This document shows positions 50,534 to 58,833 of a DNA stretch of 64,000 nucleotides, piece after piece. The stretch comes from an uncultured bacterium (lineage in GTDB: Bacteria; Cyanobacteriota; Vampirovibrionia; Gastranaerophilales; Gastranaerophilaceae). The stretch lies in the NCBI GenBank assembly GCA_948684385.1, contig CAPQCU010000001.1, positions 1 through 64,000 of the forward strand, in the 5' to 3' direction. Each line of letters begins with the position of its first letter. Within the stretch, counting starts at the first letter, position 1. A program made the position numbers and the translations under genes. Below the pieces are notes generated by a model. It was not told the DNA's origin, made no database searches, and saw only the letters and a program-made list of their open reading frames with translations.

Positions 50534-52053
50534 ACGTTATCCTTTTTTGTTTTTTTAGATTTCTTTTCGGATTTTTTAATATCTTTTTGAAAGTCCTTAA
50601 CATCTTCAACAGTCAAAGTTTCTTCCTGAGGAAGCGCGATTTCACGCTCTAATGTCGCGCGCGCAACATTGTAATTATAAACCGCCTGTACATAAGAACT
50701 CTGGGCATTATTATAATTTACTCTTGCGTCCTGAAGCTGAATGTAATCACCCAAACCGACAGTGTACCTGCCATCTGCAAGTTCTAAGTTTTCTAATGTC
50801 TGGCGCACTTTAGTCTCCAGAAGCGGGATTTGTTTTTCAAGCTGAATCATTGTGACATAAGCACTCTGGATATCAAAATACAAAGTCTGGTTAAGAAGCT
50901 CAACTTCTGTTTTTGCAAGGTTCAACTGAGAATTTGCAATATCAACTTCGTGTTTTACCTGTTTTACATTAAATGTCGAGTTTAAATTCAAAGAAACATT
51001 CATTCCGCTATCAGCATAATACCTGTTATTAGCGTAGCTGTAACCGACCCCGCCTCTAAGCTCCGGCAAATACTGACGCTTAGTTAAAAGAACATACTGT
51101 TTCATCGCTTTAACACTTGCATTCAAAGCTTTCAAATCCGGACGGTTTTCTTTTGCAATTGTTACCGATTTTTCAAAAGTATAAGGATATTTTTCAAAAA
51201 CATAGTCTTTTAAAACATCGCTTTTTTCAGCTTTAACTGCAAAAACAGCGTCTTCTATTCCATCCGGAAGCGAGAGAAGTCTTTTATAATTCTCAATATT
51301 TGTAAGGCTTACAGGCACATTGGGATTTGCAAGGTTAAATGTCTCTGTGTTTTGAATACTATACTCCGGAGCGTAAGCAGCATACATCGCATTATTCAAG
51401 TTTACAATCGCATTTTTATATGTGTTTTCGGCTTTGACAAGCGCAATTTTTGAGTCGCTTAAGTTAACTTCTGCATTAACAAGGTCTATTTTTGATTTTA
51501 TACCCTCTTCAAAATAAGCAAGCGTTCTTTGATAGTTTCTTTCATTAATCTGAACATTAAGTTTTTCAACTTCCATTAAAGATTTTGCAGCCAGAACTCC
51601 GTAATACTGGAGTTTTACGTTAAAAATTGTTGTCAGAACAGTTTCATCAAAATCAAATTCTGCAGCGATTTTGTTAAATTTTTCCATTCTAATTCCGGCA
51701 TCTGTTCTGCCAAAGTTCCATAAAAGTTGGGAAATAGAAGCGTCAAATCCCGGAAGTGTTCTTGACTGATAACTTCCCATATTATGGTTTCTCTCACCGA
51801 AGTTTTGTTTATAACCTGCTCCAAGAGATAAAGAAGGGAAGTAAGCCGATTTTGCAACCCCGAGCGAAGCTTTTGCAATATCAAGATTAAGAATAGATTT
51901 TTTTACAATCGGGCTGTTATTAAGCGAAATTTTTATACAGTCGTTAAGAGTCAATGCAGAGTTTTTTTCAATCTGCATTGTCTGAATAGCGTTTGCCTGC
52001 AAACATACAGACATACAAAAGAGTATTAAAAGTCCTTTTAATCTAATCTTCAT
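50530..52053 (-). CDS. TolC-family outer-membrane efflux protein
   Basis: 507 aa. Signal peptide (KGLLILFCMSVCLQANA, cleavage about residue 22), then the duplicated TolC plan: long helices (SLNNSPIVKKSILNLDIAKA; ARVNYNNAQSSYVQAV) and beta strands for an outer-membrane channel. The C-terminus is Lys-rich (KKSEKKSKKTKKDN). It is intact, unlike the fragment at 20201, and is coupled to the MacA-type gene. Its presence argues for a true outer membrane. Confidence 0.9.
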   Translation of the reverse strand: MKIRLKGLLILFCMSVCLQANAIQTMQIEKNSALTLNDCIKISLNNSPIVKKSILNLDIAKASLGVAKSAYFPSLSLGAGYKQNFGERNHNMGSYQSRTLPGFDASISQLLWNFGRTDAGIRMEKFNKIAAEFDFDETVLTTIFNVKLQYYGVLAAKSLMEVEKLNVQINERNYQRTLAYFEEGIKSKIDLVNAEVNLSDSKIALVKAENTYKNAIVNLNNAMYAAYAPEYSIQNTETFNLANPNVPVSLTNIENYKRLLSLPDGIEDAVFAVKAEKSDVLKDYVFEKYPYTFEKSVTIAKENRPDLKALNASVKAMKQYVLLTKRQYLPELRGGVGYSYANNRYYADSGMNVSLNLNSTFNVKQVKHEVDIANSQLNLAKTEVELLNQTLYFDIQSAYVTMIQLEKQIPLLETKVRQTLENLELADGRYTVGLGDYIQLQDARVNYNNAQSSYVQAVYNYNVARATLEREIALPQEETLTVEDVKDFQKDIKKSEKKSKKTKKDNV

Positions 52054-52107
52054 CTACAATATTATAAACGACAGGCAGAAGAAAATGTTCATTCTCTTAG
52101 TGGATTA

Positions 52108-52884
52108 TTAATTAGCCGGACTAACTCCCCAGTGTAATTTTTTTCTCAGAACAGAGTAAAAACTATCATCTTTCAAAAACGCAAGCAGAGCTTTCTGCTC
52201 CGCACATTTTATAGTAATCTCTTCCACGCATTCTCCGACTTCCATCCCGTCAGCAGAAACAGAAAGCAGCTCATCGCAGGTTTTAACCGTAATTGTTTCA
52301 CAGGTTGGCACGACAAGCGGTCTGGCATTCAAAGTATGAGGACAAACCGGTACAATTACAATCGCATCAAGAGACGGATATAAAACCGGACCGCCGGCAG
52401 AAAGCCCGTAAGCAGTTGAACCGGTAGGAGTTGAAATAATCAATCCGTCTGCAATATAATCACAGACAAATTTGCCATTAATCTCAAGATAAAATTTTGA
52501 AGTTCTGGAAGCTTTGCACCCTTTGATTACAAAATCGTTTAAAGCCAGCAGCTTACCGGAGGAGAGCATAAGCCGTTCTTCTGTTGTATATTTTCCTGAT
52601 AATACAGCTTCTACTGCAGTTTTTATCTCAGCAATACTGCTCTGGGAAAGGAACCCGACTCTGCCTATATTCACGCCAAGAACAGGAGTCTTTCCGTAAA
52701 ATCTTGCAGCTTTTAAAATCGTTCCGTCGCCGCCAATTACGAAAGAAAAATCTCCAAAATTTTCCATAAAATCCAACTCAAAAGTTTTAAACTCTACTTT
52801 AAGGGAAATAAGAATGTTTTCTAAAGTTTCAAGCGCATCAGAATATCCGTCTATACGGTTATTATATACAACATTTATTTTCAT
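52108..52884 (-). CDS. nadK: NAD kinase
   Basis: Phosphorylates NAD to NADP. 258 aa with FVIGGDGTILKAARFYG (GGDGT catalytic Asp), GVNIGRVGFLS, and TPTGSTAYGLSAGGPVLYP. The ATG lies seven bases after a TGATATAAT extended -10 with no ribosome site, so the mRNA may be leaderless. Divergent from the bifunctional nuclease gene with 60 bases between. Confidence 0.95.
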   Translation of the reverse strand: MKINVVYNNRIDGYSDALETLENILISLKVEFKTFELDFMENFGDFSFVIGGDGTILKAARFYGKTPVLGVNIGRVGFLSQSSIAEIKTAVEAVLSGKYTTEERLMLSSGKLLALNDFVIKGCKASRTSKFYLEINGKFVCDYIADGLIISTPTGSTAYGLSAGGPVLYPSLDAIVIVPVCPHTLNARPLVVPTCETITVKTCDELLSVSADGMEVGECVEEITIKCAEQKALLAFLKDDSFYSVLRKKLHWGVSPAN

Positions 52885-52891
52885 ACATCGG

Positions 52892-52924
52892 ATTATATCA
52901 TATAATGCAGAATTGTGATATAAT
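52892..52924. promoter_or_regulatory. Back-to-back extended -10 promoters (nadK / nuclease)
   Basis: On the minus strand TGA-TATAAT ends at 52892, seven bases before the nadK start. On the plus strand TGA-TATAAT spans 52916-52924, with the nuclease gene starting 20 bases later behind GTGAGG. The two promoters overlap upstream and may compete. Confidence 0.6.
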
Positions 52925-52944
52925 TTAACTCAAGTGAGGTTATT

Positions 52945-53454
52945 ATGATAGAAATGAAAGTAATGGGTATAGCGTTAGATGTGAGAACAAACTCTCCAAT
53001 CGTTGTGCTCCACGATTTAGATAACAGAAAAGCTTTGCCAATCTGGATAGGCTCAGCAGAAGCAAGCGCAATCATCAGATGCATTGAAGGGCTTGTCGTT
53101 GCAAGACCTATGACGCACGATCTGGTTACAAATATTATCGAAAAAACAGGTTACAAGCTTGATAAAATCGAGATTAACGACGTAGAAAAAGAAACTTATT
53201 ACGCAACTCTGTTTCTTTCAAAAGACGGCAAAACTCTTGAAATCGATGCCCGTCCTTCTGACGCCATCGCTGTAGCAATGAGAGCGGAAGCGCCAATTTT
53301 TGTTACAGCAAATGTGCTTATGAACGGCTCAGTTTCAACTGATACCGCGAAAGATGCAGAAGAAGCTCAGGAGTTCAAAGATTTCATCCAGAATATCAAG
53401 CCTTCTGATTTTGAAAAGTTGATGAACGGCAAACACGAAGAAAGCGACCAGTAG
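52945..53454 (+). CDS. Bifunctional nuclease-domain protein (DUF151)
   Basis: 169 aa, cytosolic. Bifunctional nuclease (BFN) domain over residues 1-130: VVLHDLDNRKALPIWIGSAEA, the KDGKTLEIDARPSDAIAVA box and APIFVTANVL. Members have RNase/DNase activity in plants; bacterial role unclear. GTGAGG lies before the ATG. Separated from dapL by 80 bases that hold a repeat copy. Confidence 0.85.
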   Translation: MIEMKVMGIALDVRTNSPIVVLHDLDNRKALPIWIGSAEASAIIRCIEGLVVARPMTHDLVTNIIEKTGYKLDKIEINDVEKETYYATLFLSKDGKTLEIDARPSDAIAVAMRAEAPIFVTANVLMNGSVSTDTAKDAEEAQEFKDFIQNIKPSDFEKLMNGKHEESDQ

Positions 53455-53458
53455 GGGG

Positions 53459-53510
53459 GGGGTAAATGAAGGGATAAATGAATAGGTCTGGATTTGATAC
53501 TACAGGCTGG
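53459..53510 (+). repeat. Intergenic GGGGTAAATGA repeat, nuclease-dapL spacer
   Basis: A G-run, the core GGGGTAAATGA, a second weaker core (GGGATAAATGA), then GGTCTGGATTTGATACTACA and GGCTGGTAAGAATTATATAA, leading straight into the dapL ribosome site. Confidence 0.62.
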
Positions 53511-53534
53511 TAAGAATTATATAAAGAGGACAGT

Positions 53535-54704
53535 ATGAACATAAACAAAAACTACAAAAATCTTGAACAGAGCTACCTTTTTTCAACAGTAGCAAGAAAA
53601 GTTAGCGAATTTGCATCAAAAAATCCCGATAAAAAAATTATTAGACTCGGAATCGGCGATGTAACACTTCCTTTGTGCAAAGCTGTAACAGAAGCGCTTC
53701 ATAAAGCTGTTGATGAAATGGGAGTTCAATCAACTTTCCGCGGTTACGGCCCTGAGCAGGGTTACGATTTCTTACGTACAGCTGTCCAAAAATATTACGC
53801 AAAACGCAATGTTGAACTTAATCTCGACGAAATATTTATCTCTGATGGTGCAAAAAGCGACTTAGGAAACATTCTGGATTTATTTGACAAAGACAATACA
53901 GTTCTTGTTCCGGACCCTGTTTATCCTGTTTATGTTGATACAAACATTATGAACAGCAGAAAAGTTATTTTCGCTGACGCAAACGGCGATAACTGCTTTT
54001 TACCTATGCCGGATAAAAATATCAAAGCAGATATCATATATATTTGTTCTCCGAACAACCCGACAGGTGCGGTTTATAACAAAGAACAGCTAAAAGAATG
54101 GGTTAATTACGCTTTAGCCCAAAAAGCCGTGATTTTATTTGATTCAGCTTATGAATGTTTTATCTCAGACAAAGAATTACCACGCAGCATTTACGAAATA
54201 GAAGGCGCGAAAGAATGTGCTATCGAATTCTGCTCGCTCTCTAAAACAGCCGGTTTCACCGGAACAAGATGCGGGTACACAATTGTTCCGGAAGCTTTAG
54301 GCAAGTTAAACAAAATGTGGCTAAGACGTCAAACAACCAAGTTTAACGGCGTTCCATACATCATTCAGCGCGGAGCAGAAGCTGTATTTTCAGAAGAAGG
54401 ACAGCGCGAAATCAAAGAGAATATCAATTACTACAAAGAAAACGCAAAAGTAATTTCTGACACACTAAAGAGCTGCAACATCTGGCACGTAGGCGGAAAA
54501 CATTCTCCATATATCTGGCTTAGATGCCCAAACAACATGAAATCATGGGAATTTTTCGATTACCTGCTTGAAAACGCACAGGTTGTAGGAACTCCGGGTT
54601 CAGGTTTCGGCAGAAACGGAGAAGGGTATTTCAGGCTAACATCTTTCGGCTCAAAAGAAAATACGCTCGAAGCGATGAAAAGGCTTGAAAAAATTTTAAA
54701 ATAA
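53535..54704 (+). CDS. dapL: LL-diaminopimelate aminotransferase
   Basis: PLP enzyme that makes LL-diaminopimelate in one step from tetrahydrodipicolinate, as in cyanobacteria and plants. 389 aa. Catalytic Lys in SLSKTAGFTGTRCG; PLP boxes SPNNPTGAVY and FDSAYE. N-terminus NLEQSYLFSTVARKV is characteristic of DapL. With dapF it gives the aminotransferase branch of lysine/peptidoglycan synthesis and is one marker of the cyanobacterial affiliation. AAAGAGG precedes the ATG. Confidence 0.95.
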   Translation: MNINKNYKNLEQSYLFSTVARKVSEFASKNPDKKIIRLGIGDVTLPLCKAVTEALHKAVDEMGVQSTFRGYGPEQGYDFLRTAVQKYYAKRNVELNLDEIFISDGAKSDLGNILDLFDKDNTVLVPDPVYPVYVDTNIMNSRKVIFADANGDNCFLPMPDKNIKADIIYICSPNNPTGAVYNKEQLKEWVNYALAQKAVILFDSAYECFISDKELPRSIYEIEGAKECAIEFCSLSKTAGFTGTRCGYTIVPEALGKLNKMWLRRQTTKFNGVPYIIQRGAEAVFSEEGQREIKENINYYKENAKVISDTLKSCNIWHVGGKHSPYIWLRCPNNMKSWEFFDYLLENAQVVGTPGSGFGRNGEGYFRLTSFGSKENTLEAMKRLEKILK

Positions 54705-54705
54705 G

Positions 54706-54890
54706 TTAAAATAAGAATACAGGCAAGGGTGACACTAACACCCATACCCGTGCCCATTTAAAGGGCTTTGATGACGAGAATTAGTATTATTAATAGTACT
54801 AATTCTCTTGTGTTGATTTTAACTATCATTTTAACCTCCTTTCGTGATAGTCAAAATGTAGAAAATCTTTAGCCCGTATTCTTATTTTAA
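54706..54890 (-). repeat. 185-bp unit bounded by 19-bp inverted repeats
   Basis: The ends TTAAAATAAGAATACAGGC (54706-54724) and GCCCGTATTCTTATTTTAA (54872-54890) are inverted repeats matching at 18 of 19 bases. Between them on the minus strand lie, in order: an ACTATCA/TGATAGT stem whose loop holds AAAGGAGG; a 23-codon ORF whose middle folds into an 11-bp hairpin (arms GAGAATTAGTA/TACTAATTCTC); and a GGGTG/CACCC terminator-like hairpin. Nothing larger than the small ORF fits inside. Confidence 0.7.
54758..54829 (-). CDS. 23-residue hydrophobic peptide
   Basis: A minus-strand ORF starting at ATG 54829 with a near-perfect ribosome site (AAAGGAGG, five bases upstream). The product is MIVKINTRELVLLIILILVI-KAL: a short charged N-terminus and one 13-residue Leu/Ile/Val segment, like the single-helix peptides of type I toxin-antitoxin pairs. 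The ribosome site lies in the loop of a seven-base-pair stem and the coding region itself folds into a hairpin. A possible promoter (TTGATA then TTACAT, 16-17 bases apart) lies in the gap after ftsY. No homologue is claimed; the toxin idea is inference from form only. Confidence 0.55.
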   Translation of the reverse strand: MIVKINTRELVLLIILILVIKAL

Positions 54891-54934
54891 TGTACTTTAT
54901 TAATGTAACATATTTTCGCAAAAGTATCAATAAA

Positions 54935-55837
54935 TTATTCAAACAAAGCCTGAATAAATTCTTTTGAGTCGAAATTTTTCAAATCTTCCATCTTCTCGCC
55001 CACACCAACGAGTTTAACAGGAAGTCCTAAATCTTTTGCAATACCAAGCACAATCGCTCCTTTTGCAGAGCCGTCAAGTTTAGTCAGGGCAACAGCTGTA
55101 AGGTTCACGCATTCTTTGAACACTTTTGCCTGCTGTAAACCGTTTTGACCCGTATTTGCATCTATAACAAGAATACTTTCACGGAGTTCGTTCGGCGCAT
55201 TCTTATCTATAACATTCTTAATCTTAGAAAGCTCTTCCATAAGATTGAATTTATTCTGCAGTCTCCCCGCAGTATCAACAAGAACCACATCATACTTTTC
55301 GTTTCTTGCTTTTTGAATCGCTTCATACACGACAGAAGCAGGGTCGGCTTTATCGCGCCTTACGATATCAGCTCCGGAGCGTTTTGACCAGATATCAACC
55401 TGCTCTTCCGCAGCAGCTCTAAATGTATCACCCGCTGCAATCAAAACTCTTTTGCCTTCCTGCTTAAATCTATAAGCAAGTTTCCCAATCAAAGTAGTTT
55501 TTCCTGCACCGTTTACTCCGGTTATAAAATAAATATTAAGTTCATTTTCCCTATAGCTAAGTTCACAAGAGCCTGCTTCATCAAGAGTTTTGATAAACTC
55601 ACTCTGCATAAATTCTCTAACCTCAGAAGGTTTTATTTTGTTCTGACCGCGAAGTTTATCGACAAGCTCTGCTGCATAATTTACGCCTAAATCAGCGCTA
55701 ATGAGCAAGTCTTCCATGTCATCAAGAACAAAGTCCGAGAACTCTGCTTCGTCAGAAACTGTATCAACAACATTACCGACAAGCACCTGCGCTGTCTTCG
55801 ATACAGTAGTTTTTAGTTTATCAAAAAAATTGAACAT
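54935..55837 (-). CDS. ftsY: Signal recognition particle receptor FtsY
   Basis: SRP GTPase at the inner membrane. 300 aa: short N domain, then G domain with GVNGAGKTTLIGKLA (P-loop), GDTFRAAAEEQV, VDTAGRLQNKF, LTKLDGSAKG and GVGEKMEDL. It lacks the long acidic A domain of E. coli, as many bacteria do. The start at 55837 has only a weak ribosome site; the DNA just before it is the end of a tandem repeat copy. The peptide unit at 54706-54890 lies downstream. Confidence 0.96.
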   Translation of the reverse strand: MFNFFDKLKTTVSKTAQVLVGNVVDTVSDEAEFSDFVLDDMEDLLISADLGVNYAAELVDKLRGQNKIKPSEVREFMQSEFIKTLDEAGSCELSYRENELNIYFITGVNGAGKTTLIGKLAYRFKQEGKRVLIAAGDTFRAAAEEQVDIWSKRSGADIVRRDKADPASVVYEAIQKARNEKYDVVLVDTAGRLQNKFNLMEELSKIKNVIDKNAPNELRESILVIDANTGQNGLQQAKVFKECVNLTAVALTKLDGSAKGAIVLGIAKDLGLPVKLVGVGEKMEDLKNFDSKEFIQALFE

Positions 55838-55843
55838 TTTTAT

Positions 55844-55948
55844 ACCATTCTTACAAGCTTATAGATAAGCCTCACGGTTTTTTGTTTACCCCTTTTCACC
55901 ATTCTTACAGGCTTATAGATTGAGTCTACCAACCAAAATATTTACCCC
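55844..55948 (-). repeat. Two tandem copies of the intergenic repeat (nusB-ftsY)
   Basis: Read on the minus strand: GGGGTAAA, 20-odd variable bases, then ATCTATAAGCCTGTAAGAAT and GGT, immediately followed by a second copy ending ATCTATAAGCTTGTAAGAAT and GGT. The copies span 55898-55948 and 55844-55892, and their last 23 bases differ at one position. The first follows the nusB stop codon; the second runs into the ftsY start. Confidence 0.75.
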
Positions 55949-55949
55949 T

Positions 55950-56612
55950 TTACCCTTTCAAACCGTTTTCAAGGATAACTTTTGCAAGAACACCGTTGAC
56001 AAAAGATGAAGAATCTTCTGTTGAATACTTTTTAGCAAGCTCAACAGCTTCATCAACAACAACTTTCAAAGGCGCGTCTTTGGTGTAAAGAAGTTCTGTA
56101 ATTGCAATTCTTAAGATATCTTTGTCAATCTTAACCAGCCTTGAAATATCCCAGCCGTTTGAGTATTTCTGGATTTCAGCGTCAATTTCTTTGTGGTTAA
56201 GTTTAAATTGTTCTGCAATTTCAACAGTGTAATTTTTAACATCAGACTGATTTTCTAAAGTTGTGAACTCAGCGATTTCAAGTGCAAGAATTGCTTTTTC
56301 AGCAACATCAAGCATTGTATCAACTTTAGCTATCATTTCATCTGTCATCGGAATTTTAACCGGTTTATTTTTTGCACCCATCGGTCTTGAAAGGTTTGAC
56401 TCGTGTTCAGCTTCGTAAGTATCTAATGCATCTTTTATATCAATCAAAGAGCCGACAGTTAAATTTAATTCTTCAGAAGCAGAGTTTGAAAGAATTCTGA
56501 CTGATTTCAACATAATATCTTCAAAATCTTTTCTTGAGTAATGGGTAATTTCTTTATCAAATTGTGAGAACAGAATAAGTGCTAATTCTCTTGCTGCACG
56601 TCTTGCCTGCAT
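55950..56612 (-). CDS. nusB: Transcription antitermination factor NusB
   Basis: 220 aa. The N-terminus MQARRAARELALILFSQFD and the C-terminal block LRIAITELLYTKDAPLKVVV with DEAVELAKKYSTEDSSSFVN are classical NusB. A roughly 75-residue insertion between them makes it longer than E. coli NusB (139 aa) and similar in plan to cyanobacterial NusB. It acts with NusA/E on rRNA antitermination. AAAGGAG precedes the ATG; divergent from deoB. Confidence 0.92.
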   Translation of the reverse strand: MQARRAARELALILFSQFDKEITHYSRKDFEDIMLKSVRILSNSASEELNLTVGSLIDIKDALDTYEAEHESNLSRPMGAKNKPVKIPMTDEMIAKVDTMLDVAEKAILALEIAEFTTLENQSDVKNYTVEIAEQFKLNHKEIDAEIQKYSNGWDISRLVKIDKDILRIAITELLYTKDAPLKVVVDEAVELAKKYSTEDSSSFVNGVLAKVILENGLKG

Positions 56613-56689
56613 AAATTTATCTCCTTTTGTTTTTGTATTTATAATAACACAAAAATATGATATGATTTAAAAAGTTTAGGAGGATTTTC

Positions 56690-57871
56690 ATGACAAAAAG
56701 GGCAGTAATAATTGTAATCGACTCAATGGGAATAGGCGCGATGCCTGACTGTGAAGAATTTGGCGATATAAAAGAATGCAACACTTTAAAAAATGTATGC
56801 GAATTTAATAAAGGTCTGGATGTTCCTGTTCTTGAAGCAATGGGACTCGGGAATATTCAAGAATTCAAAGGTATAAAAAAGACTTCAACTCCGATTGCGC
56901 AATACGGAACTTTGAGAGAAAAATCTAAAGGCAAAGACACAACCACAGGTCACTGGGAAATCGCAGGGCTTGTGTCAGAAAAAGCGTTTTCAACTTTTCC
57001 AAACGGTTTTCCAAAGGAGCTGATTGACAAATTTATTGAAGAGACAAACTGCGGAGGAATACTTGCAAACATTCCTGCTAGCGGTACTGCAATCATTGAA
57101 AAACTCAATGACGAACATCACGCAACAAAGTACCCGATTGTTTACACCTCAGCTGACAGCGTATTCCAGATTGCAGTTGATACAGATTTAATACCTCTGG
57201 AAACTCTTTATGACTGGTGTGTAACTGCCCGCAGGCTTCTGGATGAAGGCGGCTACAATACTGCACGCGTGATAGCACGTCCTTACAAAGTTATTGACGG
57301 AAAGCCAACGAGAATTTCTAAAGACAGGCGCGATTATTCCATGGTGCCTCCTAAAGCTACTGTTTTAGACAAAGTTAAAAACGCAGGGGCTAAAGTTATC
57401 GGCATAGGAAAAATTGAAGATATTTTCTCAAAAGCCGGAATCACACACGCTATTCACACCGGCTCAAACAAAGAAGGCTTAGAGCTTACAATAAAAGCAC
57501 TTGATGGAATGCTTGATTTAGACGCGATTAAATACGACGGGGTAAATATAACAGACAGTGAGAGAGAAATTATATTTACAAACCTTGTTGATACAGACAT
57601 GCTTTTCGGGCACAGAAATGATGCGAAAGGTTACGGAGCTGCGATTGAAGAAATTGACGATTATTTAGAAAAAATTCTTCCTTTAATAGGAGAAGACGAC
57701 TTACTCATAATCACCGCTGACCATGGCTGCGACCCGACTGTTCCGGGAACTGACCACACAAGAGAGCAAGTGCCGGTTCTTTACTATTCAAAAAATATTG
57801 AGCCAAAAGATTTAGGTCTCACAACAGGTTTTGATTCAATAGCAGAGCGAATATCCGATTGGTTATTTTAA
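56690..57871 (+). CDS. deoB: Phosphopentomutase
   Basis: Interconverts (deoxy)ribose 1- and 5-phosphate in nucleoside salvage. 393 aa, alkaline-phosphatase-type metalloenzyme: VIDSMGIGAMPD, GKDTTTGHWEIAG (phosphorylated Thr), and the C-terminal ADHGCDPTVPGTDHTREQVP (metal ligands). AGGAGG lies before the ATG. Single gene with the ferredoxin behind. Confidence 0.96.
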   Translation: MTKRAVIIVIDSMGIGAMPDCEEFGDIKECNTLKNVCEFNKGLDVPVLEAMGLGNIQEFKGIKKTSTPIAQYGTLREKSKGKDTTTGHWEIAGLVSEKAFSTFPNGFPKELIDKFIEETNCGGILANIPASGTAIIEKLNDEHHATKYPIVYTSADSVFQIAVDTDLIPLETLYDWCVTARRLLDEGGYNTARVIARPYKVIDGKPTRISKDRRDYSMVPPKATVLDKVKNAGAKVIGIGKIEDIFSKAGITHAIHTGSNKEGLELTIKALDGMLDLDAIKYDGVNITDSEREIIFTNLVDTDMLFGHRNDAKGYGAAIEEIDDYLEKILPLIGEDDLLIITADHGCDPTVPGTDHTREQVPVLYYSKNIEPKDLGLTTGFDSIAERISDWLF

Positions 57872-57887
57872 AATTATTTTTTCCATG

Positions 57888-57893
57888 TATAAT
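57888..57893 (+). promoter_or_regulatory. -10 of the ferredoxin promoter
   Basis: TATAAT, with TG directly before it, lies about 45 bases before the ferredoxin start. No clear -35. Confidence 0.4.
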
Positions 57894-57939
57894 ATAAGTG
57901 TCCGAAGTTTGGACGTTAATATAAAAAAGGAGAATAATA

Positions 57940-58116
57940 ATGAACGTAACAATTAATGATTCATGTATCGGATGCGGCGCTTGCGAATCAATCTGTGACG
58001 CTGTTTTCCACGTAGAAGATAAAGCAGAGGTTAAAGCTTCAGCTATTGCAGGCAACGAAGATTGCGTTAACGAAGCAGCTAACGCTTGCCCTGTTTCAGC
58101 TATAGAAGTTCAATAA
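57940..58116 (+). CDS. Small [4Fe-4S] ferredoxin
   Basis: 58 aa, cytosolic electron carrier. Cluster ligands C9, C12 and C15 (CIGCGAC) with C50 (ACPVSAIEV); C19 and C42 are in the positions that form the extra disulfide in Thermotoga-type monocluster ferredoxins. Strongly acidic, as expected. AAAAAGGAGAATAAT precedes the ATG and a strong terminator follows. Such ferredoxins serve anaerobic redox metabolism, consistent with a fermentative gut lifestyle. Confidence 0.93.
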   Translation: MNVTINDSCIGCGACESICDAVFHVEDKAEVKASAIAGNEDCVNEAANACPVSAIEVQ

Positions 58117-58126
58117 TAACTTTTAC

Positions 58127-58165
58127 AAAATAAGGGCGCGTCTAAAGACGCGCCCTTATTTTTTT
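58127..58165 (+). terminator. Intrinsic terminator of the ferredoxin gene
   Basis: Stem AAGGGCGCGTC/GACGCGCCCTT with loop TAAA followed by a long T-run. Confidence 0.9.
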
Positions 58166-58196
58166 GCTATAATTTTCTCAAAAGGAGGTATCGTCC

Positions 58197-58826
58197 ATGT
58201 ACACACTAGTCTATTCAATAACAAAAGAAGAACATCCGGAAACTGTTTATATAAACCTTACAAATTCCTGCACAAACTCCTGCATCTTCTGTCTTAGGAC
58301 ACAAAAAGATGATGTTTGCGGTGCAGAAATGTGGCACGATGATGAATACGAGTTTGAAGATATTGTAGACCAATTCCAAAAGTTCCAGCCTTATGTAAAA
58401 AACGTAGTATTCTGCGGTTACGGCGAACCTTTCCTTAGAAAAGCCATGATGAAAGAATTTTGTAAATACTTACGCGCAAATTATCCTGATATAAAAATCA
58501 GAGTTAACACAAACGGACACGCTAACGCGATTTACAAAACTAATGTTGCAGAAGAGTTTAAAGGCTTAATCGACTCTGTTTCAATTAGCTTAAACGCAGC
58601 AAATGAACATGATTATGATGAAATTTGCAAACCCAAAATCAAAAACGCTTACAATGAAGTTAAAAAATTTATTAAATCCTGTGTTGAAGCAGGAATAGAT
58701 GTTTCAGCTTCAATTGTAACAGGCTTTGATAAAGTTCATTACATTGACGCAGATGAATGCGAAAAAATCGCAGCAGAGCTTGGCGCAAAATTTAGAAACA
58801 GAGAATTTATAGAAAACGGGTATTAA
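58197..58826 (+). CDS. TatD-associated radical SAM protein
   Basis: 209 aa. Radical SAM cluster CTNSCIFC (CxxxCxxC) at residue 24, then GYGEPFLR and RVNTNGHAN, the SAM-binding pattern, in a shortened barrel. It resembles the family often fused or next to tatD nuclease genes; no tatD lies here. Function unknown. AAAGGAGG precedes the ATG. maf begins seven bases after its stop. Confidence 0.82.
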   Translation: MYTLVYSITKEEHPETVYINLTNSCTNSCIFCLRTQKDDVCGAEMWHDDEYEFEDIVDQFQKFQPYVKNVVFCGYGEPFLRKAMMKEFCKYLRANYPDIKIRVNTNGHANAIYKTNVAEEFKGLIDSVSISLNAANEHDYDEICKPKIKNAYNEVKKFIKSCVEAGIDVSASIVTGFDKVHYIDADECEKIAAELGAKFRNREFIENGY

Positions 58827-58833
58827 AAAATTT

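Noticed and set aside
54760..54890. The hairpins near dapL as a riboswitch for dapL
   Set aside because: They lie downstream of dapL and are better read on the minus strand with a small ORF and terminator-like end.
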